Numbered from the stretch's first letter, positions 19,534-28,352 are shown. The stretch: 56,570 bases of DNA from an uncultured Parabacteroides sp. (GCF_905196875.1 NZ_CAJJWO010000033.1:1-56570); one strand, 5' to 3'. Notes: generated from the letters alone by a model not told the origin. Numbers and translations are program-made.

Positions 19534-20478
19534 TTACTCAATAAAAATAATCTGATTGTCGTCATCCCGCTGATAGGTAAATTTTATATCTTTCTGCAAA
19601 ACCCTGAGTGCATAATCGATTCCGTCTGTCTGCCGGAATTTACCAGTGTAAAAGAACTTTCGTACTTCCTTATTTTTAACCTGGATGTTCAATCCGTAAT
19701 ACTTTTCAAAATCTTTCATAATAGATATAAATGTAGCATCTTTAAAACAGATCAATCCTTCTTTCCACCGATAAGGATTATAATCACAAACAGGCGTAAC
19801 AAACAATTTACCATTTTGTAAATAGACCTTATTGTTCGGGGTTAACCTTAATTCTTCGGCCGGATCGTTCACGGAAGCTACCTTAACGCTACCAGACATT
19901 AATGTCGTCTCGAATTCACCTGTCTCAGAATAAGCATCCACATCGAATTTTGTACCCAATACTTCTATATTGTATTTATCGGTCTGCACGATAAAAGGCT
20001 TTTTTTCATCTTTCACTACATCGAAATAGGCTTCTCCATCCAATATCACCTGACGATTCCTCCTGTTGAACTTCGTCGGATATGTCAGTGATGTTCTAGC
20101 ATTTAGCCAAACATTCGTTCCGTCAGACAGCATAACATTGATCCGTTGACCGGCAGGTACAGAAATTGTTTGCATCGCCATTTGTTCTTTTTCCAACAAA
20201 GACTGAAAATAAATAAAGCTGCCTCCCAATGTGATCGCTACGACAGCTGCTATTTTAATTAACTCAGTTCTAAGAGAACTAAGGTTGATTGTAAATCTCT
20301 TTTTTCCTGATCTGATAATATTTTCGTCTCCTAAAAGTAACATTCCATCAAAAAGCTTTCTTTCTTTAAAAAAGGCACGCCGGTTATCTGCAGACGCTTC
20401 CATCCACTGTCTCACATCCTTCTCCTCATCTAAAGATGCTGTTCCTTCGAAAAACTTATATAATATATCTTTATTCAT
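19534..20478 (-). CDS. FecR-family anti-sigma factor (PUL A)
   Basis: A 314-residue inner-membrane anti-sigma regulator; the start at 20478 (MNKDILYKFF) is preferred over a frame five residues longer. The cytoplasmic sigma-binding domain is residues 1-66 (FFEGTASLDEEKDVRQWMEAS). A transmembrane helix follows at about 73-92, then the FecR domain (about 104-200, from SVPAGQRINVMLSDG) and a C-terminal DUF4974 domain (from about 240). It would sense the state of SusC-A through its STN domain. No ECF sigma gene sits next to it, which is unusual. Residues 67-81 are encoded by one arm of a perfect 44-bp inverted repeat shared with the headless FecR at 20804-21550. Confidence 0.93.
   Translation of the reverse strand: MNKDILYKFFEGTASLDEEKDVRQWMEASADNRRAFFKERKLFDGMLLLGDENIIRSGKKRFTINLSSLRTELIKIAAVVAITLGGSFIYFQSLLEKEQMAMQTISVPAGQRINVMLSDGTNVWLNARTSLTYPTKFNRRNRQVILDGEAYFDVVKDEKKPFIVQTDKYNIEVLGTKFDVDAYSETGEFETTLMSGSVKVASVNDPAEELRLTPNNKVYLQNGKLFVTPVCDYNPYRWKEGLICFKDATFISIMKDFEKYYGLNIQVKNKEVRKFFYTGKFRQTDGIDYALRVLQKDIKFTYQRDDDNQIIFIE
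20237..20280 (-). repeat. 44-bp inverted repeat, left arm (inside fecR-A)
   Basis: Read on the minus strand this 44-bp stretch is identical to 20804-20847 on the plus strand. It begins with the dyad AGTTCT-CTT-AGAACT. In both genes it is read in the same frame (Ser-Ser-Leu-Arg-Thr-Glu-Leu and on). Identity stops sharply on both sides. The arms enclose 523 bp. Confidence 0.95.
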
Positions 20479-20803
20479 GTTCAATACGCCCAATATAGTC
20501 GTCTATAATAATAACAGTTCATAAACAAATATCCCTAGTAAAGAAATAAAAAAAAATATTCAATACCATATTTCTCCCATTTTTTGTACACGGCTCTACT
20601 ATCAGATTGTAATGAAAAAAAAAATAACACATCTCCTTCTGATACGTTAAAATATATTACTCTTGCGACTAATTCAAATTACCCGCGGTAGAAATCTGAA
20701 TTAGTCGCGATAGTAATGACAATTTGATATATTACATTTCTTTTCATTTTTCATTCCATCCAAAGGAAAATTAAAACTCTACCAGGAGAAAAACAGTGGA
20801 CAG
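20479..20803. promoter_or_regulatory. Intergenic region between divergent PULs A and B, inside the inverted repeats
   Basis: This 325-bp A/T-rich stretch has no gene. Reading left, a weak -7-like GATATTTG lies at 20524-20531, 46 bp from the fecR-A start; TATATTGG is nearer the gene. Near the middle is a strong dyad (20656-20717). At the right end the frame of the headless FecR is open from 20720 but has no ATG, GTG or TTG before 20870. The whole region lies between the arms of the 44-bp inverted repeat, so any promoter in it would be reversed by an inversion. Confidence 0.6.
20656..20717. repeat. Long palindrome between PULs A and B
   Basis: Two 25-bp arms (20656-20680 and 20693-20717) match with three differences. 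They include a perfect 12-bp pair GCGACTAATTCA / TGAATTAGTCGC. The 12-bp centre contains the further dyad TACC-CGC-GGTA. Neither side has a T-run suited to a terminator. It could be an operator, a recombination accessory site or a structured RNA; the sequence does not decide. Confidence 0.85.
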
Positions 20804-20847
20804 AGTTCTCTTAGAACTGAGTTAATTAAAATAGCAGCTGTCGTAGC
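20804..20847 (+). repeat. 44-bp inverted repeat, right arm (start of the headless fecR-B)
   Basis: This is the partner of 20237-20280, with 44 of 44 bases identical in inverted orientation. It marks the exact point where similarity between FecR-A and the truncated FecR-B begins. Confidence 0.95.
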
Positions 20848-21550
20848 TCTTACACTCGGAGGGAGTTTCATGTATCAGCAGATACAGACGGAACAAACAC
20901 CAATAGCACTACAAACAATCACTGTTCCGGCTGGTCAACGGATCAATATAACATTGCCCGACGGAACTTGTGTCTGGCTGAATGCACGGACAACAATTCA
21001 ATATCCGGTCACTTTTAACGCGAATGAGCGCCTGGTCAAACTGGACGGTGAAGCCTACTTTGAGGTGGCCAGAAACGAGAAAAAACCGTTTATCGTTCAA
21101 ACCGACAAATACAATATAGAAGTATTGGGTACAAAATTCGATGTTGAATCCTATTCAGAAAGCGAGAGTTTCGAAACAGCCTTGATGGAGGGAAGCGTAA
21201 AGATTTCATCACTGACGGATGCTAACGAAAGTCTGATGCTCACACCCTACAATAAAGCCTATTTATATGAAGGGAAATTACGGGTGATGCCGGTAGACGA
21301 TTGCAACTCCTACCGCTGGCGGGAAGGATTGATCTGTTTCAAGAACGAAACATTCGCTTCGATCATGAAAGAATTTGAAAAATATTATGGAATAAACATA
21401 CATATAACAAACCTGCAAGTACAAAAATACCTGTACACCGGAAAGTTCAGGCAAACAGATGGTGTGGATTATGCATTGAGAGTTCTGCAGAAAGATATAA
21501 AGTTTGCCTATGAACGGGATGATGATAAACACATTATTTATATCAAATGA
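20804..21550 (+). pseudogene. Headless FecR anti-sigma gene (PUL B), N-terminal domain missing
   Basis: The reading frame from 20804 encodes 248 residues closely similar to residues 67-314 of FecR-A: the transmembrane helix (IKIAAVVALTLGGSF), the FecR domain (VPAGQRINITLPDG, KYNIEVLGTKFDV) and the DUF4974 end (YTGKFRQTDGVDYALRVLQKDIKF). The roughly 66-residue cytoplasmic sigma-binding domain is absent and no start codon precedes the helix. The only ATG, at 20870, lies at the far end of the helix. As it stands it should not work as an anti-sigma factor. It is either a remnant or the silent half of an invertible gene (see findings). The fully preserved 248-codon frame argues against old decay. 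Confidence 0.85.
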
Positions 21551-21611
21551 TTTTAACAATATGTTTCACCTAAATTAAAATGCTTATGGGATAAAAACTT
21601 GTTAACCGTAA

Positions 21612-21643
21612 TGCCGATGAAAGCTGGGGGGCAATAGCCGGCA
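21612..21643 (+). promoter_or_regulatory. Conserved G6-loop hairpin in the susC-B leader
   Basis: TGCCG pairs with CGGCA around a loop containing GCTGGGGGGCAAT (21623-21635), the same 13 bases as in the susC-A leader. The bases just before the start codon, ending TTCAAATCA and ACAAAG, are also shared with the susC-A leader. PUL C lacks the motif. Confidence 0.6.
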
Positions 21644-21702
21644 GACATTCAATTAACACAAACTGAATTATTAAATTTATTAATTTCAAATCACAACAAA
21701 GT

Positions 21703-24700
21703 ATGAAAGAAAACACTTTGTCGAGGTGTAATTATCGGGCACCACGACCCTTAAAATTTTTCAGAATTATGAGAATCACGACATTCCTGCTCTTTATATG
21801 TGTCTTCTGCTCATTTGCAGAAAATACACATTCGCAAAATGCGAGGGTCAGTATCAACAAGAAAAATGTTCAACTGGAGACAGTACTGAATGAGATAGAA
21901 CACCAGACCGATTATCTGTTTGTCTACAATAATCAGGTAAATGTAAATAAGATGGTGTCATTAAAAGCTAAAAACCAACCTGTTTCAAAAGTACTGGAAG
22001 AGTTGTTGGCAGATTCGGGTATCACATATTCTGTAGAAGGAAACCATATCGTACTCGGTAAACAGAATATGGCCGCTACTCCACAACAAAACGGTACTAT
22101 CAAAGGAAAAGTGATCGATACGAATGGGGATGCCGTTATCGGGGCCAACATCGTTGAAAAGGGAACATCCAACGGTACAACAACCGATATAGACGGAAAC
22201 TTTTCGATCAATGCCCGATCAGGTTCTACACTGGTAATCACTTTTATCGGTTATGTCAAACAAGAAGTAAAAGCCAATCCTAACCGGAGAATGGATATCA
22301 TTCTACAGGAAGATGCCGAGACACTGGAAGAGGTCGTTGTCGTTGGATATGGTACAATGAAAAAAGCCGACCTGACAGGTTCTGTGGCAACCGTCGGTTC
22401 GGAAGTTATTGAAGACCGTCCGCTAACCAATCTGGGAGCCGGTTTGCAGGGAGCTATTGCCAACCTGAATATTACCTCTTCCAATGGAGCACCGGGAACC
22501 GGTACGACATTTAATATCCGTGGTACGACCAACTTGTCAGGCGGTGGTCCGCTGATCCTGGTAGACGGTATCGAAATGGACCCGAACCTGATCAATCCGC
22601 AGGATGTAAAAGACGTAACAGTTTTGAAAGATGCTGCGTCTGCCTCTATTTACGGTGCACGTGCAGCCTTTGGTGTGATCCTGATCACTACTAAAACAGG
22701 TTTCGTAACGCAAAAGCCGGTTGTATCCTTAAGTACCAACTACTCCATCAACGTACCTACTGTTCATGCCGAATATATGAACTCGATGGAATATACCCAA
22801 TGGATGAACGATGCCAACATGACAAGCAATGGCAGCAACTATTTCGATGACGTTACAATGGAACATGTCAGAAATTATTACAATGACCCAGTCAACAATC
22901 TTCCGGTATTCCATCATCCGGACGATTCGCCCAGTAAATATCGTTATTGCGGTAATACAGACTGGTATGAGGCATTGAATAAGAAAAGTTATCCGATGCA
23001 GCAGTACAACATCAGCGTACAGGGCGGTAGCGAAACAGCCAAGTATATGACATCGGCTGGTATGTTCCAGCAAGATGGTATTTCCAAATGGACGGATGAA
23101 GATTATAAACGTTTCAATGTCTTACAACATGTAAACTACAAAGTAAACAACTGGTTACAGGTTGGATTGAGGGCAACCCTGTCGATGGTAAAAATGAATA
23201 CCGGCCCGCAGAACAAATATGGGAACAATTCTCTTGGAGCAACGATCCCGGGAGATAGCCGCCCTTTGATGCCGATCTACCATCCGGATGGGCATTTTGC
23301 CGGTTATTGCGGTGACGGTTACTTCACAAACCAGGCAGCATGGCTGTCCCAGGGAGGGGTTGCCGAAATGAGAAACAATAATATGTATGCAACGGCATTT
23401 GCTAAACTAAATCCATTCGAAGGTTTGGAGATTAACGTTGACTATACATACAATTATTATAATTATTCTTTCAAGAATCATGTTCGCGAATATATCGACT
23501 ATGATGCCGACGGAAACCCGGGTTCTATTTTCCCGCATACATCTCCGAACCAAGTGTCATATACAAAAAACGAATCGCAATACGATGTATTCAATGCGTA
23601 TGCTACCTATAAAAAGAAAATCAATAAAGTGCATGCCTTAGAAGGTATGATCGGTTTCAATCAGGAAAATGCGACTTACAAAGGAGTTGGACTGAGCAGA
23701 AACAATCTGATCGCCAACGATATCCCATTTCTCAACCTGGCAACCGGCGACCGCTCGACCAGCGATTACATGAACCAGTGGGCCATCCGCGGTGCTTTCT
23801 TCCGTCTGTTCTATGCATACGACGATAAATATCTGTTCCAGGTGAACGGACGTTACGACGGTTCCTCACGTTTCCCGAAAAACGATCGTTTCGCATTCTT
23901 CCCGACATTTTCATTGGGTTGGAGACTTTCACAGGAGAAATTCTGGAAACCGATCTCTCATATCGTGAATGATTTCAAGATCAGAGGTTCTTACGGTGCA
24001 TTAGGAAACCAAGTATTAAATCAAGGTGGTTATGCAGCATATTACCCCTACATTTCTACCTATTCCACAGGCGAAGTTGGCTATTTATTCAATGGAGAAA
24101 AGCAGATGGGAGTATATTCTCCGGGACTGGTAAGCGATCAGTTGACCTGGGAAACGGTGAAGCAATGGGATTTAGGTTTCAATTTCTCTATGCTCGACAG
24201 CCGCCTGACCGGTGAATTCGACTATTATGTACGTACAACAGAAGACATGTTGACCAAGTCAAAAACATTACCTTCTATCCTGGGTGTATCAGAGCCACAG
24301 ATGAATGCAGCCGATTTGAGAACAAAAGGCTGGGAATTGGCTTTGACATGGAAATCTACACTGGAAAGCGGTTTTGCATATAGTACCACCTTGTCATTAT
24401 CCGATTACCAGGCGGAAATTACCAAATATGATAACCCGACAAAGAACCTGGCCGATAGCTATTACGAAGGAAGAAAGTTAGGCGAGATCTGGGGGTTCGT
24501 TACAGACGGTCTATTCCAATCGGATGAAGAAGCGGCATCATGGGATCAGTCGAAAGTAGTTGGCTATCCTCAATATGCAGGTGACCTGAAGTTTGCCGAC
24601 CTGGATGGCGACGGTAAAGTAACAAAAGGGGAAAACACGGCCAACAATTCAGGAGATATGAAGGTCATCGGTAATGAAACACCGCGGTACAACTTCGGTA

Positions 24701-25152
24701 TCCGCGGTACGGCTGAATACAAAGGCTTCGATTTCACTTTATTCTTCCAGGGAACCATGAAACGCGATATCATACCGTCGAAGACATTCTATCTGTCTCA
24801 TTATACATCCCAGTGGTCCGTTCCACAGAAAATGAACTACGACTACTGGAGAGAAGACAACCGCGATGCGTTCTTCCCACGTGCCCGAATGAACGGTTCG
24901 GCCGTAAATGAAAATCAGACCCGCTTCATGCTGAATGGTGCTTATATCCGTTGTAAACAGCTGGCTCTCGGTTATACTATTCCGAAATTTATTACGGAAA
25001 AAGCCAAGATTTCAAAGCTGAGAATTTACTTCAATGCGGACAACTTGTTCGAATTCTCCGGAATGCCTGATACTTTCGATCCGGAATTGGCAACAGTGAA
25101 TGCTTATCCATTCATCAGATCATTCTCTTTTGGAGCCAACCTGACATTCTAA
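21703..25152 (+). CDS. SusC/RagA TonB-dependent receptor with STN domain (PUL B)
   Basis: A 1149-residue outer-membrane glycan importer. The signal region (about 22-41, with MRITTFLLFICVFCSF) and the STN domain (about 46-119) closely resemble those of SusC-A. A carboxypeptidase-D-like domain (about 131-205), TonB box EEVVVVGYGTMKKADL (about 209), plug and barrel follow, ending RSFSFGANLTF. The two SusC proteins diverge in plug and barrel, suggesting different ligands. The STN domain should need a FecR partner, but the FecR gene upstream is headless. Confidence 0.96.
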   Translation: MKENTLSRCNYRAPRPLKFFRIMRITTFLLFICVFCSFAENTHSQNARVSINKKNVQLETVLNEIEHQTDYLFVYNNQVNVNKMVSLKAKNQPVSKVLEELLADSGITYSVEGNHIVLGKQNMAATPQQNGTIKGKVIDTNGDAVIGANIVEKGTSNGTTTDIDGNFSINARSGSTLVITFIGYVKQEVKANPNRRMDIILQEDAETLEEVVVVGYGTMKKADLTGSVATVGSEVIEDRPLTNLGAGLQGAIANLNITSSNGAPGTGTTFNIRGTTNLSGGGPLILVDGIEMDPNLINPQDVKDVTVLKDAASASIYGARAAFGVILITTKTGFVTQKPVVSLSTNYSINVPTVHAEYMNSMEYTQWMNDANMTSNGSNYFDDVTMEHVRNYYNDPVNNLPVFHHPDDSPSKYRYCGNTDWYEALNKKSYPMQQYNISVQGGSETAKYMTSAGMFQQDGISKWTDEDYKRFNVLQHVNYKVNNWLQVGLRATLSMVKMNTGPQNKYGNNSLGATIPGDSRPLMPIYHPDGHFAGYCGDGYFTNQAAWLSQGGVAEMRNNNMYATAFAKLNPFEGLEINVDYTYNYYNYSFKNHVREYIDYDADGNPGSIFPHTSPNQVSYTKNESQYDVFNAYATYKKKINKVHALEGMIGFNQENATYKGVGLSRNNLIANDIPFLNLATGDRSTSDYMNQWAIRGAFFRLFYAYDDKYLFQVNGRYDGSSRFPKNDRFAFFPTFSLGWRLSQEKFWKPISHIVNDFKIRGSYGALGNQVLNQGGYAAYYPYISTYSTGEVGYLFNGEKQMGVYSPGLVSDQLTWETVKQWDLGFNFSMLDSRLTGEFDYYVRTTEDMLTKSKTLPSILGVSEPQMNAADLRTKGWELALTWKSTLESGFAYSTTLSLSDYQAEITKYDNPTKNLADSYYEGRKLGEIWGFVTDGLFQSDEEAASWDQSKVVGYPQYAGDLKFADLDGDGKVTKGENTANNSGDMKVIGNETPRYNFGIRGTAEYKGFDFTLFFQGTMKRDIIPSKTFYLSHYTSQWSVPQKMNYDYWREDNRDAFFPRARMNGSAVNENQTRFMLNGAYIRCKQLALGYTIPKFITEKAKISKLRIYFNADNLFEFSGMPDTFDPELATVNAYPFIRSFSFGANLTF

Positions 25153-25189
25153 GACAGTATATTGTAGAATAATTAAAATTAAAAACAGA

Positions 25190-26812
25190 ATGAAAAAAGT
25201 ATATTATATTGCAAGCTTGTCTTTACTACTCGGGTTTTCTGCATGTAACAACGATTTCATGGATTTATACCCGGAAGATAAGATCAATGACGAGACTTAT
25301 TGGAAGACAGAAAGTGACTTGAAAAACTTTGCCAACCAGTTTTATACTACACTGGATAACACCGGAGCCTATGGCAACGACAATGCATCTGATAACCAGG
25401 CGCATCAGACAAAAGACGATTTCATCTGGAGCGATTATACCGTTCCTACTGCCGGCGGAGGCTGGTCTAAGAGTGACTGGGCAAACATCCGAAGCTGTAA
25501 CTACTTCCTGACACGTTATCATACGGTTGAAGGAATAACGGAAAACATCCACCGGTATGTCGGTGAAATCTATTTCTTCAAGGCTAAATTTTATTACGAA
25601 AAAGTACTTCGTTTCGGTGACGTACCCTGGTTGACAACAGACCTGACCACTTCTTCGGAAGAGCTATACAATCCACGTAATGACCGCGGAACGGTTATAG
25701 ACTCGATCTGTGCCTGCCTGGATAAAGCGAGTGAGTGGCTACCGGAAACAATGACAGATACCCGACTTAGCAGATACTCCGCTTTAACGCTGAAATCGAG
25801 AGTTTGCCTGTTTGAAGGAACCTGGAGAAAATACAGAAACATGGAAAATGCAGACAAATATCTGCGTGCCAGTGTGGAAGCTTCTGAAAAAATCATCAAC
25901 AGCGGTAACTTCGATATCTATTCAACCGGAAATATCCTGGATGATTATCATGCTTTGTTCAACCAGCAGGATTATACGAATAATAAAGAAGCAATCTTCT
26001 TTGCCGCCTATATTACAGACAAACGTATGAACAACCGTCCGCGTACCGTTCGTGAAGCAGGTACCGGTATGACCAAAGATTTCGTGGAATCATTCTTGTG
26101 TACAGACGGTAAACCAATCGGATTAAGTAATCTTTATAAGGGAGATACTAAATTCATGGATGAATTTGAGAATCGTGACCCACGTCTGAAACAATGTGTG
26201 TATACTCCTGATCGCCCTATTGCAATCTTAGCCGACGGCTCAGAAGAATATGAAAATTCACCGATCTTCAACAATCTGACTTTCACCGGTTATCGTTTAT
26301 ATAAAATGTATTCTCCGTTGGCCGAAGACAATGAATATATTAAATGTACGCTGGATGATCTGATCTACCGTTATGGTGAAGTACTATTGAACTACGCAGA
26401 AGCAAAAGCCGAATTAGGTGAATGCGATCAGGCTGTACTGGACAAAACGATCAATAAACTGCGCGATCGTGTAGGCATGCCTCATCTGACGACCAATGTA
26501 GGATTTACCGACCCGAACTGGCCTAACTGGGAAGTCAGTATTTCTCCACTACTCAACGAGATCCGCCGTGAACGCCGGGTAGAATTGGCTTGCGAAGGTA
26601 TTCGATGGAACGACTTGTGTCGGTGGAAAGCAGGTAAATTGCTCGAAAACCAGAAAACATACTTAGGACCACGTGATCCGGAAACCGGAAACTATCGTAT
26701 TTTATATGGAAATATGACCCGTAAATGGTACGACCGTCTGTACCTGCGTCCGATACCGACCGACGAATTCACTTACAATCCTAATTTGTTACCACAAAAC
26801 CCGGATTGGTAA
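25190..26812 (+). CDS. SusD/RagB-family glycan-binding lipoprotein (PUL B)
   Basis: A 540-residue surface lipoprotein with lipobox ending C19 (LGFSAC). Family marks are YWKTESDLKNFANQFYTTLD near the N-terminus, YRYGEVLLNYAEAKAELGE in the C-terminal half, and IRRERRVELACEGIRWNDLCRWKAG. It follows susC-B by 37 bp. It would form the lid of the SusC-B importer. Confidence 0.95.
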   Translation: MKKVYYIASLSLLLGFSACNNDFMDLYPEDKINDETYWKTESDLKNFANQFYTTLDNTGAYGNDNASDNQAHQTKDDFIWSDYTVPTAGGGWSKSDWANIRSCNYFLTRYHTVEGITENIHRYVGEIYFFKAKFYYEKVLRFGDVPWLTTDLTTSSEELYNPRNDRGTVIDSICACLDKASEWLPETMTDTRLSRYSALTLKSRVCLFEGTWRKYRNMENADKYLRASVEASEKIINSGNFDIYSTGNILDDYHALFNQQDYTNNKEAIFFAAYITDKRMNNRPRTVREAGTGMTKDFVESFLCTDGKPIGLSNLYKGDTKFMDEFENRDPRLKQCVYTPDRPIAILADGSEEYENSPIFNNLTFTGYRLYKMYSPLAEDNEYIKCTLDDLIYRYGEVLLNYAEAKAELGECDQAVLDKTINKLRDRVGMPHLTTNVGFTDPNWPNWEVSISPLLNEIRRERRVELACEGIRWNDLCRWKAGKLLENQKTYLGPRDPETGNYRILYGNMTRKWYDRLYLRPIPTDEFTYNPNLLPQNPDW

Positions 26813-26820
26813 GCAGTAAT

Positions 26821-26848
26821 AATGAGCCAATAAATTAATTGGCTCATT
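26821..26848 (+). terminator. Hairpin after susD-B
   Basis: AATGAGCCAA pairs with TTGGCTCATT around an 8-base A/T loop, followed by ATTTTTC. It sits 8 bp after the susD-B stop codon and before the fucosidase gene, so it is a full or partial terminator. Confidence 0.8.
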
Positions 26849-26890
26849 ATTTTTCACTATACTTGTATCTGAAATTAATCTGACTCAATC

Positions 26891-28255
26891 ATGAAAAAAA
26901 CATTTGTAGGATTATTAACAGTTCTATCTGTCCTCATATCCTGTTCACCCAAAGAGACAACGAAGGTAGTTACTCCCAATGCCCGGCAACTAGCCTGGGC
27001 GGATGCAGAAGTGGGAGTCCTGATCCATTTCGACATGCCGGTTTATCAACCGGATTATAATTTCAGGAAGTGGGGGACACATCCGGACGCTTCCATTTTC
27101 AATCCGACAGACTTAAACACCGATCAATGGTTGGAAACGGCCCAGAAGTTGGGAGCTAAATATGCAGTACTTGTTGCCAAACATTGTAGCGGCTTCAGCT
27201 TGTGGCCGACAGAAGCACACGATTACAGCATCAAACAATCTCCCTGGAAAAATGGTGAAGGAGATATTGTTGCCGATTTTGTCGCTTCCTGCAAAAAATA
27301 TAACATCAAACCGGGTATTTATGCCAGCACCACGGCCAATGGTTATCTGTATGTAGATAATCCGGGGATTGTTCAGGAAGGAGGTCCGGTCAGCCAGGAG
27401 GAATACAATAAGATCGTAGCACAACAACTGACCGAGTTATGGAGTAATTACGGCGAATTGTTTGAAATATGGTTCGACGGAGGCGTACTCTCCAGGGAAC
27501 AGGGCGGTGCAGACGTGTTATCACTAGTTCAAAATTTACAGCCCAACGCTATTGCTTTCCAGGGCCCTTATGGACACCCGAATCTGGTCAGATGGGTTGG
27601 CAACGAAGAAGGTGTTGCCCCTTATCCTTGCTGGGCGACAGCCGACTCAACAACAAATGCTGATGGCACCCGTGTTATCAATGGGTTGAATGGTGATCCT
27701 TTTGCCCCCTTCTGGTGTCCGGGAGAATCTGATTTCACTTTACGATGGAACCGCTCTTTCCAGGGTGGCTGGTTTTGGACGGCCGGACAAGACAGCATGA
27801 TGTTTACCATCCCTGAGCTACTCACTAAATATGAAACCAGTGTAGGAAGAAATACAAATATGCTTTTAGGTTTGGTTGTCGATAATAAAGGTCTTATCCC
27901 TGAAGCCGACGTCCGTCAGGTCGAAGCACTTGGCCATGAGATTGCACGCCAATATGGTACACCGCTCCAACAAATAGCAGGTACCGGATCAGAATACACC
28001 ATTTCTTTCGATAAACCGACCAGTATAAACCGTATCGTCATACAGGAAGATATATCCAAAGGTGAACGGATATTGAAATATTTACTGAAAGGTAAAAAAG
28101 GAAATGAATGGATCGAGTTATCTTCGGGCAGCAGCATCGGACATAAACACATTAACAGATTTGGCTCCCGAACAGTTGAAGCGATAAAATTAGTTGTGAC
28201 CGAATCGAAAGCGGATCCTCAGATAATAAACTTCTCAGTATTCGAAACACTCTAA
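26891..28255 (+). CDS. GH29 alpha-L-fucosidase lipoprotein
   Basis: A 454-residue secreted lipoprotein (lipobox ending C18, LISC) of glycoside hydrolase family 29, which releases alpha-linked L-fucose from glycans. The barrel shows GVLIHFDMP, AKHCSGFSLWPTEAHDYS and FEIWFDGG, in which D196 is the expected nucleophile. The C-terminal part (about 350-454) looks like a beta-sandwich accessory domain. It is shorter than two-domain bacterial fucosidases that carry extra carbohydrate-binding modules. It is the only enzyme gene in PUL B and would complement the galactosidase, hexosaminidase and sulfatase set of PUL A on fucosylated mucin-type glycans. Confidence 0.9.
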   Translation: MKKTFVGLLTVLSVLISCSPKETTKVVTPNARQLAWADAEVGVLIHFDMPVYQPDYNFRKWGTHPDASIFNPTDLNTDQWLETAQKLGAKYAVLVAKHCSGFSLWPTEAHDYSIKQSPWKNGEGDIVADFVASCKKYNIKPGIYASTTANGYLYVDNPGIVQEGGPVSQEEYNKIVAQQLTELWSNYGELFEIWFDGGVLSREQGGADVLSLVQNLQPNAIAFQGPYGHPNLVRWVGNEEGVAPYPCWATADSTTNADGTRVINGLNGDPFAPFWCPGESDFTLRWNRSFQGGWFWTAGQDSMMFTIPELLTKYETSVGRNTNMLLGLVVDNKGLIPEADVRQVEALGHEIARQYGTPLQQIAGTGSEYTISFDKPTSINRIVIQEDISKGERILKYLLKGKKGNEWIELSSGSSIGHKHINRFGSRTVEAIKLVVTESKADPQIINFSVFETL

Positions 28256-28269
28256 ATAATTTTGAAATT

Positions 28270-28305
28270 AAAGGCCTTTGAGAAAACATTCTATCAGAGG
28301 CCTTT
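28270..28305 (+). terminator. Terminator after the fucosidase gene
   Basis: A 12-bp stem, AAAGGCCTTTGA with TCAGAGGCCTTT (one wobble pair), followed by ATTTAT. It ends PUL B, 14 bp after the fucosidase stop codon. Confidence 0.8.
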
Positions 28306-28352
28306 ATTTATCCCCAAAGCTTTTTTATTTCTCATAAACGATAAGCCGAACC

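Noticed and set aside
19929..21153. Second exact match (38 bp) between FecR-A and FecR-B in the KYNIEVLGTKFDV region as another recombination site
   Set aside because: It lies inside continuous homology at a conserved protein motif with similarity on both sides, so shared ancestry is enough; it does limit how much weight the 44-bp match can carry alone.
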